48,030 nucleotides of DNA from an uncultured Alphaproteobacteria bacterium (GTDB lineage: Bacteria > Pseudomonadota > Alphaproteobacteria > HIMB59 > GCA-002718135), in contig CACIIL010000007.1 of assembly GCA_902586695.1 (NCBI GenBank), positions 1 through 48,030 of the forward strand, in the 5' to 3' direction. The notes below the pieces were generated by a model. That model was not told the DNA's origin. It made no database searches and worked only from the letters and a program-made list of their open reading frames with translations. This document shows positions 1 to 8,949 of the stretch, in pieces. The number at the start of each line of letters is the position of its first letter. Within the stretch, counting starts at the first letter, position 1. The position numbers and the translations under genes are program-made.

Positions 1-273
1 ATCATTTATAGTAAATCTAAAGTTAATATTGTTCTCGACTCAAGTGAAAAGAAGATTATAATAAAAATCATAGATAATGGTGATGGATTTTCTAAAGATG
101 TATTAGATAAGCTAGGGGAACCTTATTTATCAAAAAACAATCAAGGCATGGGTTTAGGTATATTTATTTCAAAAAACTTAATTGAAAATATGAATGGTAA
201 TATCAATTTTTATAATTCTCAGGAAAAACATGCTACTGTTGAAATTAAATTTGAAAAAACTATTTTAGTATAA
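1..273 (+). CDS. regB: Sensor histidine kinase, C-terminal HATPase fragment (RegB/PrrB/ActS-like), truncated by the window start
   Basis: Frame 1 reads ...IIDNGDGFSKDVLDKLGEPYLSKNNQGMGLGIFISKNLIENMNGNINFYNS... ending TAA 271-273. N-box/G-box HATPase motifs; stop overlaps the start of a RegA-type regulator. Confidence 0.8.
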   Translation: MIYSKSKVNIVLDSSEKKIIIKIIDNGDGFSKDVLDKLGEPYLSKNNQGMGLGIFISKNLIENMNGNINFYNSQEKHATVEIKFEKTILV

Positions 274-800
274 TGAATAAAAACTTACTGATAGTCGATG
301 ATGATACCCCATTTAGAGAGAGATTAAGTAGATCTATGATAAAAAAAGGATTTATTGTAGAGAGTTTTGCTAATTATCATGATGGCTTAAATAGATGTCA
401 AGAAGTTGAATTTCATTATGCAATTATAGATATGAGGCTTGAAGATGGATCAGGTCTAGAATTAATTAAAAAAATAAAACAAATTTCTCCACTTACTAAA
501 TCTCTATTACTAACAGGATATGGAAATATAGCTACAGCAGTAGCAGCAATAAAAACAGGAGCTATTGATTATCTGCCTAAACCTGCAGAAATTGATCAAA
601 TCTATGATGCATTAACAAATTCTCATGAAACACTTCCACCACCTCCCGAAAATCCTATGACAGCTGATAGAATTAGGTGGGAACATATTCATAGAGTATA
701 TATTTCGTGCAAAAGGAATGTTTCTGAAACTGCTAGAAGGCTGAGAATGCATAGAAGAACCTTACAAAGAATACTTAATAAACATGCTCCAAGAGAATAA
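273..800 (+). CDS. regA: Two-component response regulator, ActR/PrrA/RegA family (REC + Fis-type HTH)
   Basis: 175 aa; LLIVDDDTPFRERL, IIDMRLEDGSGLELI, C-terminal NVSETARRLRMHRRTLQRILNKHAPRE typical of RegA/ActR. Confidence 0.9.
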   Translation: MNKNLLIVDDDTPFRERLSRSMIKKGFIVESFANYHDGLNRCQEVEFHYAIIDMRLEDGSGLELIKKIKQISPLTKSLLLTGYGNIATAVAAIKTGAIDYLPKPAEIDQIYDALTNSHETLPPPPENPMTADRIRWEHIHRVYISCKRNVSETARRLRMHRRTLQRILNKHAPRE

Positions 801-1815
801 AGTTAAATTATCAATTATTATTCCTGTTTATAATGAAGAAAATTATATTTCTAAATTATTTGAGCAATTAAAAAATTTTTTTAATGATAAAAATATAGAA
901 ATTATATTTGTTAATGATGGCTCATTTGATAATTCTAAAAATCTAATAAAAAGTTTTAAAGATCATAATGATTATATCTTTCAATATTATTTTATAGATA
1001 TTAAAAAGAATTCAGGCAAAGGAAAAGCTATTCAATTAGGACTAAATAAATCAAAAGGTAAATATGTTTTATTTTTAGATGCGGACTTGGAGTTAGATAC
1101 AAAAGATGCTTTTGATATGTATCAAATGATAGAAGATAGAAAAGAAATAAAATGTATTTTTGGAAGTAGGTATTTAACAGGCAAATTAAAAAAAAATAAT
1201 TATTTTTTTAATAATTTGGTGGGAAAAATTAATTCATTAATTTTTAATATTTTTTTCTTACAATCATTAACTGATGTTCATTGTGGTCTTAAAATTATTC
1301 ATAGAGATGTATTAAAAAAAATAAAAATAACATTAAATGATTTTGGCATTGAGTTGGATTTAGCTTCACAGATAGTTAGAAATAATTTCTTTATTTATGA
1401 ATATGGAGTATCGTATTATTTTAGAACAAAGTTACAGGGGAAAAAAATTACTTGGTTAGATGGTATAAAGTCTCTTTACTATTTATTTAAAATTAGGTTT
1501 ATTGATAATGATAGATACACTAATTTATCATTAATCTATTCAGTTATTTATATGAGTTATGTTGGTTCATATTTTGGGATGGGTTTAGGTAATACATTGT
1601 TTATAATGTTTTTTGGAATTATTGGTTCGATAATAGGCTTAAATTTTTTTATTTTATCCTCATCTATAATTTTTTTATTTATCTACATAGGTTCTCTATT
1701 TGGTCAAGGAAATGGAAAAACTCTTTCTGTAACAGTTTTCTTCTGTTTTGGAATATTTATTGCCAGATATATTAAAAAATATTTATTTAAATCTAAAGTT
1801 AGTAAATGGTTTTAG
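784..1815 (+). CDS. Glycosyltransferase family 2 (polyprenyl-phosphate glycosyltransferase-like) with C-terminal hydrophobic segments
   Basis: LSIIIPVYNEENYISKLFEQL, FVNDGSFDNS, LFLDADLELD motifs; hydrophobic C-terminus. Confidence 0.85.
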   Translation: MLQENKVKLSIIIPVYNEENYISKLFEQLKNFFNDKNIEIIFVNDGSFDNSKNLIKSFKDHNDYIFQYYFIDIKKNSGKGKAIQLGLNKSKGKYVLFLDADLELDTKDAFDMYQMIEDRKEIKCIFGSRYLTGKLKKNNYFFNNLVGKINSLIFNIFFLQSLTDVHCGLKIIHRDVLKKIKITLNDFGIELDLASQIVRNNFFIYEYGVSYYFRTKLQGKKITWLDGIKSLYYLFKIRFIDNDRYTNLSLIYSVIYMSYVGSYFGMGLGNTLFIMFFGIIGSIIGLNFFILSSSIIFLFIYIGSLFGQGNGKTLSVTVFFCFGIFIARYIKKYLFKSKVSKWF

Positions 1816-1877
1816 GTTGATCACATTATTTAACTTTAAATATTAATATACCAATTTATAAGTAGAAACTTAAATTT

Positions 1878-2591
1878 ATGCATAATCATTTTAATAAAAT
1901 AAAAAAAAAATATTTTAACAATATTGGAGATAAAATAAATTTATATAAAGAGCTAAAAAAAATTATTGACTCTCTTTTAGTTAATAAAATAGTATTAGAT
2001 ATTGGTAGTGGTGGACATTTATTTTATGATTATAGTTTAGCTAAAAAAATCATTATATTGGATTTGTCTAAAACAATGTTAGATGAATCAAGTAATAAAG
2101 AAATAGTCAAAGTGTACCAAGATGCAAGAAATATGACAAAAATAAAAGACAAATCAGTTGATATAATATTAATTATTTTTGCTTTGCATCATATTAATGG
2201 TAAAAGTTATAAAGAATCAGTTATTTCTTTAAAAAAAACTTTAAGCGAAGCTGATAAAAAATTATTACCAGATGGTGAAATATTTATAGTAGAGCCAATA
2301 TTAAACGATTTGTTATTTTTGTTTCAGAAATTAATTTATAAACTTACATTTTTTATATTAAATGTATTTAAAACTGATATGGTATTTTTCTTTAATGAAA
2401 AAACTATTAAAAAACATATTTTATCAATATTTAGCAATTCAAATTTAGAGGTTTCTAATATTAAAATTAATGGTTGGATAGATCCATTATTAGGTACATT
2501 TCCTGGTTTAATTAAGATACCCAGTTTTTTTATGCCAACTTCAATAAAATCTTTTTATGTAAAAAAACTAGGTAGCTCTAATTCTAAATAA
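1878..2591 (+). CDS. Class I SAM-dependent methyltransferase
   Basis: VLDIGSGGHLFYDYS...IIILDLSKTMLDES...SVDIILIIFALHHI motif order. Confidence 0.75.
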   Translation: MHNHFNKIKKKYFNNIGDKINLYKELKKIIDSLLVNKIVLDIGSGGHLFYDYSLAKKIIILDLSKTMLDESSNKEIVKVYQDARNMTKIKDKSVDIILIIFALHHINGKSYKESVISLKKTLSEADKKLLPDGEIFIVEPILNDLLFLFQKLIYKLTFFILNVFKTDMVFFFNEKTIKKHILSIFSNSNLEVSNIKINGWIDPLLGTFPGLIKIPSFFMPTSIKSFYVKKLGSSNSK

Positions 2592-3884
2592 ATTAGAAAT
2601 CGTAATACATAAACCTATTATAAAAAATGTTTCTATACCATGCCAGTTTTTCAATAGGCTTCCAGTAGACATAATTGGCCAAAATATTATTATTAATGCT
2701 ACAAAAGAATATTTGCTAAATTTATTTTTGTTGTAATTAAGTAAACAAATTTTAAAAACTAAAAAAATATATATTAAAAACAAACTAAAACCTATAAGTC
2801 CTGTCTCTGTTAGTGACTGTAAATAAAAATTATGTGGGTGACTCCAGCAAGTTTCTTTTTTGTATTCTTTTTTAAACAAGCAACCGTAATTAAAATTATT
2901 CATTCCTATACCTGTTAATGGATACGATTTAAACATTTCAAAGGCTAAGCTATAAGCATCATAATATGCTGATTTTGAAAAATTCTTTAGGATTACATCA
3001 ATTTTAGGTTGAACTTTTATAATTCTACTACATTCTTTCTCAATAGCACAATCTTTTTTAAATTTTTTTATAGTTAAACCTAAATGAGTAGCTTCAGATT
3101 CTATTATAGTATAGTTTTGATAATGATCATGATTTTTAAAAATCATAAATGACGAAAAAATAAATAATATAAAACTAGTTGTGAATACTAATCTATATTC
3201 TTTAACTAAAATAAACATTAAAAAAATAGCAAGCATAAATGTTGCTAAAGCCATTCTCTCTCCACTAATAAATGTAATTATACCACAGAGACTCAAGTAA
3301 GTTGTTGAAGAAAAAAATAAAAATTTTTTATCTTTAATTGTTAATATTAAAAAAATAAAACCAAATATAAAAAACTTAGATATGTAAGAGCCAGGTACCA
3401 TATCTAAAAAAGGACCTGATAAACGCCCATAAATCTCTGCTTCTCTGAAAAATATATCATTACCAAAACCTTCAAGTGAGTCATAATTTAGAAATTGATA
3501 TAGAGTGTCTATTATAACTATTAGATTTGATACAAAGATAATAAATAAAACGAATTGTATTTGTTTATTTGATCTAAATAACCAAAAATGCATTATAATT
3601 GGAATTAGAAGTATTCTTAAAAAAATAAATGATTCAGTTGTAGATTTATAAATATTTATTGAAATTAAATTTAAAACAATAAGCGAAATCCAAAAAAATA
3701 TAGAGTAAAATATAAAGTTATGAGAAATATTTATAATTTTTTTTTTAAAAATAAAATAAATAAACAAAATACATGAAATGCCTACTGAAATATCAGGTAT
3801 TGCTGGACCTGTAATTAGAGTTAAAGGGATTAATGATATTAATAAATATGGTAAACGAAAATTTTTCTCTATATCTTTAATCAT
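2568..3884 (-). CDS. O-antigen ligase/polymerase family membrane protein (WaaL/Wzy-like)
   Basis: 438 aa polytopic protein; loop ...FEMFKSYPLTGIGMNNFNYGC...CWSHPHNFYLQSLTETGLIGF typical of the O-antigen ligase domain (HNxxLxxLxExG). Confidence 0.85.
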   Translation of the reverse strand: MIKDIEKNFRLPYLLISLIPLTLITGPAIPDISVGISCILFIYFIFKKKIINISHNFIFYSIFFWISLIVLNLISINIYKSTTESFIFLRILLIPIIMHFWLFRSNKQIQFVLFIIFVSNLIVIIDTLYQFLNYDSLEGFGNDIFFREAEIYGRLSGPFLDMVPGSYISKFFIFGFIFLILTIKDKKFLFFSSTTYLSLCGIITFISGERMALATFMLAIFLMFILVKEYRLVFTTSFILFIFSSFMIFKNHDHYQNYTIIESEATHLGLTIKKFKKDCAIEKECSRIIKVQPKIDVILKNFSKSAYYDAYSLAFEMFKSYPLTGIGMNNFNYGCLFKKEYKKETCWSHPHNFYLQSLTETGLIGFSLFLIYIFLVFKICLLNYNKNKFSKYSFVALIIIFWPIMSTGSLLKNWHGIETFFIIGLCITISNLFRIRAT

Positions 3885-4815
3885 AATTTTCTTTTAAATT
3901 TGTTAATTTAATAAATGTATCTTCTAATTTGCTCTCGTAGGTATTAATTTCTGTAAATTTAATATTTTCTTCATTTAAGATTGTAATTATTTTATTTAAA
4001 TTTATTTTATTTTTATCATAAAGTATAGTTAAGATTTTTTCATTGATACTGCATTCAAATTTTTGTAAACTTTTAGGAATTGCTAAATGTTTTTCTAAAA
4101 AAAATGAAACTTTTTTTGTAGAGATAGTATTTAAAAGATTGTTTTTTGTATCATTTGCAATAATTTCGCCATCATTTAAAATGGTAATATATTCACATAA
4201 TTGTTCAGCTTCTTCTAGGTAATGAGTAGTTAAACATACTGTAGTGCCAAGTTTATTAATTTTTTTAATATATTCCCAAAGTGACTTTCTAAGATTAATA
4301 TCTACTCCAGCCGTTGGTTCATCTAGTATTAACATATCAGGATCATGGACAAGAGCTTTTCCAATTAATAACCTTCTTCTCATGCCTCCAGATAATGTTC
4401 TGGCATAAGAATCTTTTTGATCAGTTAAACCAACATTATTAATTATTTCTAATGTTTTTCTATTATTTTTTTTAATTCCATATAATCCAGCTTGTAATTC
4501 AAGTAATTCATATGGAGTAAAAAAAGGATCAATATTTAATTCTTGAGGAACTATACCAATTTTAAACTTACTTTTCTTTGTTTCTGTATCTATGTCTAAA
4601 CCACAAATTTTAATATTGCCTTTATCTTTTTTTACTAACCCACCTAGAATATTTATAAATGTTGATTTGCCAGCACCATTCGGACCTAACAAACCATGAA
4701 TAGAACCTTTCTTAATTTGAATATTGAAATTTTTTAGAGCGATTGTTTCTTTTAATTTTTTTTTAAAAGTTTTATTAACTTCTTTTGCGTCTATAGAGTA
4801 AATATAATCTGACAT
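3877..4815 (-). CDS. ABC transporter ATP-binding protein (ABC-2 exporter class, YadG/CcmA-like)
   Basis: Walker A GPNGAGKST, signature LSGGMRRRL, Walker B MLILDEPTAGVD, H-loop TTHYLEEAE. Confidence 0.9.
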   Translation of the reverse strand: MSDYIYSIDAKEVNKTFKKKLKETIALKNFNIQIKKGSIHGLLGPNGAGKSTFINILGGLVKKDKGNIKICGLDIDTETKKSKFKIGIVPQELNIDPFFTPYELLELQAGLYGIKKNNRKTLEIINNVGLTDQKDSYARTLSGGMRRRLLIGKALVHDPDMLILDEPTAGVDINLRKSLWEYIKKINKLGTTVCLTTHYLEEAEQLCEYITILNDGEIIANDTKNNLLNTISTKKVSFFLEKHLAIPKSLQKFECSINEKILTILYDKNKINLNKIITILNEENIKFTEINTYESKLEDTFIKLTNLKENYD

Positions 4816-4847
4816 TATTTTTAATTCTCTATATATTTAATTTTATA

Positions 4848-7589
4848 ATGAATAAACAAAATAGATTAATTCTAATTGATGGTTCAGCATATATATTTAG
4901 AGCATATTACGGCCTTCCCCCAATGAATAGACCTGATGGAACTCCTATAAATGCAGTTTTTGGCTTTACTAATATGTTGGTTAAATTAATTGAAGATTAT
5001 AGAGATGAAAAAATGATTGTTGTATTTGATGCAGCAAGAGAAAATTTTAGAAACAAAATTTTTAAAGAATATAAAGCTAACAGAGGTGAAACACCTGAAG
5101 ATTTAATACCACAATTCGAAATTATTCGAGAATGTGTAGATGCTTTTAAAATTCCTCAAATCGAAATTGAAGGATTTGAAGCAGACGATATTATTGCAAC
5201 GTATTGTAAATTAGCTACTAAACAAAAAATAAATTCTGTTATTGTTTCATCTGATAAAGACCTAATGCAGCTAGTGAACAAAAATGTTTCTATGCTTGAT
5301 CCTATGAAGAATATGAAAATAGGTATTGATCAAGTAATTGAAAAATTCGGCCTTCCACCTGAAAAAGTTATTCAAATACAAGCTTTAACAGGAGACAAGG
5401 TTGATAATATACCAGGTGCTCCTGGTATTGGTCCTAAGACAGCACTTCAACTTATTGAAGAATTTGGAGATGTTTACAATCTAATTAAAAATGCAAATAA
5501 AATTCCTCAAGAAAAGAGAAGAAGAGTTATTACAGATCATAAAGAAGATATTTTGATTAGTTTAGAACTTGTTAAATTAAAAAATGACGTGGATGTATCA
5601 CTTAAAATTGAAAATGTTCATACATATTCATCCATTAAGCAAAATGAAAATCTATCAAATTTTTTATCTATTCAGGGATTTAAAAGTATTGCAAAAAGGT
5701 TACAAGATAATTCTTTTATAAAATTTAATTCTTCTGATCAAAAAAAAATAAAAAAAACACAAAAAAATTATATTTTAATTAAAGATAAAAAAGATTTAGA
5801 TAAACTAATTTTTTTAATAAAAGCAGTTGGTTTTTGTGCCATAGATACAGAGACAAATTCACTTAACATTGAAAATGCTGATCTAGTAGGCATTTCAATT
5901 TCTGTAGATGAAAATTCAGCTTACTATATTCCAATAAATCATAAAAATTTATCTAATACAAAACTAATTAAAGATCAAATTAGTGAAGAAGAAATTATTA
6001 AAGCCCTTAAAATTATTTGTAATGATCCTTCTATATTAAAAATTGGTCACAATATTAAATATGATTTAAGGATACTTGAAAAATATAATGTGAAAATGTT
6101 CTCTATTGCAGATACAATGTTGCTTTCATACGCATTAGACAATGGTGTCACTAAACACAACATGGATGATTTGGCATATTTACATTTTCAGCATTCAAAT
6201 ATTAAATATAAAGAAATTGTTGGATCTGGCAAAAAAGAAATTACATTTGATTTAGTAGAAATTGATAAAGCACTTGATTATGCTGCAGAAGACGCACTTA
6301 TTACATTAAAGTTATTTAATTTTTTAAATGGAAGAGTTAAAAAAGAAAAAAATAATTTTGTTTATAATGAAATTGATTTACCTTTAATTACAGTTTTAGC
6401 TTCAATTGAAAAAAATGGAATAAAAGTTGATACAAAATACCTTGCTAAGCTTGGAAATGACTTTGAAAAAGAAAGTTTATTATTAGAAAAAAAAATTTAT
6501 AAATTAGCAGGAAAAGATTTTAACATTGGTTCCCCAAAACAACTAGGCGAAATTTTATTTATTGATCTTAAAATTGAGGGAGCTAAAAAAACAAAATCTG
6601 GAACGTATTCTACTGATGTATCTACATTATCTAGTTTATCTGAGCAAGGATATGAGATTGCAAGTTTAATTTTAGAATGGAGGGAATTAACAAAATTAAA
6701 ATCTACTTACACAGACTCACTACAAAGCCAAGCAACAAAAAATAACTCAAGAGTCCATACTTCTTACGGACTAGCTAATACACTTACAGGCAGATTAAGT
6801 TCAAATGATCCTAATCTTCAAAATATTCCAATTAGGACAGAAAAAGGTAAAAAAATTAGAAACGCATTTATAGCTGAAAATAAAAATAAACTTGTAAGTT
6901 TTGATTATTCTCAGATTGAATTAAGGTTGGCTGCTGAAATTTCAAAAGATAAAAATTTTACACAAGCATTTCTTAATGGAATAGATATTCATGCTTCAAC
7001 TGCAATAGAAATATTTAATTTAAAAGATAAAGAAATTACTTCAGATCATCGGAGAAAAGCAAAAGCAATTAATTTTGGTATTCTTTATGGAATTAGCCCT
7101 TATGGTTTAGCTAAACAATTAAGTATTACCAACAGTGAAGCAAAAAAATATATTGAAAAATATTTTGCTCGCTATCCAAAAATTAAAGAATACATGGATG
7201 ATCAAATTAGTTTTGCAAAAACAAATCAATATGTAAAAACAATTTTTGGAAGAAAATGTAATATTAGAGGTATTAATGATAAAAATTTTGCTGTTAGAGG
7301 TTTTTCTGAAAGACAATCAATTAATGCCCCTATCCAAGGAACTGCAGCTGATATAATTAAGATTGCAATGATTGAAATACAAAAAAATATTTTAGCAAAA
7401 AAACTTGACGCCAAAATGTTATTACAAGTTCATGATGAATTAATTTTTGAGATAAATGAAAAAAATATATCAGAATCTTCTATAATTATAAAAGAAATTA
7501 TGGAAAAATCACATTTGCAATATAAAGATTTTATAGTACCTTTAACTGTAGAGTATGGCATTGGTAATACGTGGGGTGAATCGCATTAA
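4848..7589 (+). CDS. polA: DNA polymerase I with 5'-3' exo, 3'-5' exo and polymerase domains
   Basis: 913 aa; N-term LILIDGSAYIFRAYYGLPP; AIDTETNSL exo motif; SFDYSQIELRLAAEIS; RRKAKAINFGILYG; LLQVHDELIFE. Confidence 0.98.
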   Translation: MNKQNRLILIDGSAYIFRAYYGLPPMNRPDGTPINAVFGFTNMLVKLIEDYRDEKMIVVFDAARENFRNKIFKEYKANRGETPEDLIPQFEIIRECVDAFKIPQIEIEGFEADDIIATYCKLATKQKINSVIVSSDKDLMQLVNKNVSMLDPMKNMKIGIDQVIEKFGLPPEKVIQIQALTGDKVDNIPGAPGIGPKTALQLIEEFGDVYNLIKNANKIPQEKRRRVITDHKEDILISLELVKLKNDVDVSLKIENVHTYSSIKQNENLSNFLSIQGFKSIAKRLQDNSFIKFNSSDQKKIKKTQKNYILIKDKKDLDKLIFLIKAVGFCAIDTETNSLNIENADLVGISISVDENSAYYIPINHKNLSNTKLIKDQISEEEIIKALKIICNDPSILKIGHNIKYDLRILEKYNVKMFSIADTMLLSYALDNGVTKHNMDDLAYLHFQHSNIKYKEIVGSGKKEITFDLVEIDKALDYAAEDALITLKLFNFLNGRVKKEKNNFVYNEIDLPLITVLASIEKNGIKVDTKYLAKLGNDFEKESLLLEKKIYKLAGKDFNIGSPKQLGEILFIDLKIEGAKKTKSGTYSTDVSTLSSLSEQGYEIASLILEWRELTKLKSTYTDSLQSQATKNNSRVHTSYGLANTLTGRLSSNDPNLQNIPIRTEKGKKIRNAFIAENKNKLVSFDYSQIELRLAAEISKDKNFTQAFLNGIDIHASTAIEIFNLKDKEITSDHRRKAKAINFGILYGISPYGLAKQLSITNSEAKKYIEKYFARYPKIKEYMDDQISFAKTNQYVKTIFGRKCNIRGINDKNFAVRGFSERQSINAPIQGTAADIIKIAMIEIQKNILAKKLDAKMLLQVHDELIFEINEKNISESSIIIKEIMEKSHLQYKDFIVPLTVEYGIGNTWGESH

Positions 7590-7712
7590 ATGGATAAAAA
7601 AAACAACAAAAAACCAAACCCTATAGCAAAAGAGCTCCGCAGTCCGAAATATAAACAAAGAACAGTTAAAAATAAAAAAGTTTATAGTAGAAAAAAGAAA
7701 AATATTAGTTAA
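7590..7712 (+). CDS. arfA: Putative short alternative ribosome-rescue factor (ArfA-like), 40 aa; below the ORF track cutoff
   Basis: Manual translation MDKKNNKKPNPIAKELRSPKYKQRTVKNKKVYSRKKKNIS*. Core NPIAKELRSPKYKQRTVKNKK-VYSRKK aligns by eye with recalled E. coli ArfA [29 protein letters not shown]. ATG immediately follows the polA stop, GGGGTGA upstream. Confidence 0.7.
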   Translation: MDKKNNKKPNPIAKELRSPKYKQRTVKNKKVYSRKKKNIS

Positions 7713-7948
7713 AAATTTTCATCAGGATTGTTAAAGGCAAGCCATTTTTCAAGTTCGTTATACGTACCAATGTGCTTATTATTAATAATGATTTGAGGAA
7801 AAGTTTTTGCATTTGGAAATTTTTGAAAAAATTCGTTTCTTGTGAAATCTTTATCAAGCATAAATATTTTTGGATTATATTTAGACAGGCGCATTTTTGC
7901 TTTATCGCAAAATATACAATTATTTTTTGAATATATTTCTGCTTTCAT
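7709..7948 (-). CDS. Glutaredoxin-like protein
   Basis: 79 aa; AEIYSKNNCIFCDKAKMRL (CxxC) and FPQIIINNKHIGTYNELEKWL (cis-Pro/GSH-binding motifs); directly downstream of nrdAB. Confidence 0.88.
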   Translation of the reverse strand: MKAEIYSKNNCIFCDKAKMRLSKYNPKIFMLDKDFTRNEFFQKFPNAKTFPQIIINNKHIGTYNELEKWLAFNNPDENF

Positions 7949-8937
7949 CAGAAAGCATCATCAAAACTAAGAGATCTATCCGTTGGCCTTTGATATTCTG
8001 AAACTCTTTTTTCAAAGAAATTTGTAACATTTTGAACATCTAGTGCACGCATAAAATCAAATGGATTTTCTGTATTAAAAACTCTTTCAAATTCAAAAAG
8101 ATCAGCAATTCTATCAGCTACTGCTTCAATATATTGACACATGAGATCTGAATTCATACCTATTAAGTCAACTGGTAATGCATCTTTTACAAACTCTTTT
8201 TCAAATGAAACTGCCTCTCTAACTATTTCTTCAAATTGTGATTGAGGTACTTCATTTTGAATTAGAGATAAGTCAGAAATATCTGAATCTGTTATTGAAT
8301 TATTTTTAAACTTATCTCTTAGTGTTTTAAACATAAGGGCTGAGAAGCTAAAATGCATACCTTCATCCCTTGCAATCCAGTCGTTTGATAAAGCTAATCC
8401 AGGAAGCAATCCTCTTTTTCTAAAATAATAAATTGCACAAAATGAACCTGCAAAAAACAAACCTTCTACTAAGCCAAATCCAATAAGCCTTGTCAGTAGA
8501 TTTTGATTGCCATTTAGCCATTTTGAAACCCATTGAGCTTTATGATTTATACATGGTACATTTTGAATAGCATCAAATAGAAGATCTTTTTCTTTTTGAT
8601 CTTTTACATAGGCTTCTATTTGTAAACCATACATTTCAGCATGAATTGATTCATTAAGCATTTGCATAGAAATAAAACACCTTGCTTCAGGTATTAATAT
8701 TTCTTTATAAAATCTGCTTGCAAGATTTTCATTTATCATTGCTTCTGAATTTGCAAAGTATGCTAATACATGTTTAATAAAATGTTTTTCACCTTCGGTT
8801 AGGGTTTCTAAATCTCTTAAGTCATCATGAAGAGAAACTTCTTCAGGTGTCCAAAAAGCTTGAATGTGAAGTTTATATCTATCCCAAATATCCTGGTGTT
8901 TTATTGGAAAAATTGATTTAACGCCTTTTGATATCAT
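7948..8937 (-). CDS. nrdB: Class Ia ribonucleotide reductase beta subunit
   Basis: 329 aa; LAYFANSEAMINENL, NESIHAEMYGLQIEAYV, VEGLFFAGSFCAIYYF, RDEGMHFSF. Confidence 0.97.
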   Translation of the reverse strand: MISKGVKSIFPIKHQDIWDRYKLHIQAFWTPEEVSLHDDLRDLETLTEGEKHFIKHVLAYFANSEAMINENLASRFYKEILIPEARCFISMQMLNESIHAEMYGLQIEAYVKDQKEKDLLFDAIQNVPCINHKAQWVSKWLNGNQNLLTRLIGFGLVEGLFFAGSFCAIYYFRKRGLLPGLALSNDWIARDEGMHFSFSALMFKTLRDKFKNNSITDSDISDLSLIQNEVPQSQFEEIVREAVSFEKEFVKDALPVDLIGMNSDLMCQYIEAVADRIADLFEFERVFNTENPFDFMRALDVQNVTNFFEKRVSEYQRPTDRSLSFDDAF

Positions 8938-8949
8938 TATTTTATAATT

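Noticed and set aside
7119-7414. Minus-strand ORFs of 62-65 aa inside polA
   Set aside because: Antisense to a clear core gene, with no recognisable domain or SD; expected chance ORFs in AT-rich sequence.
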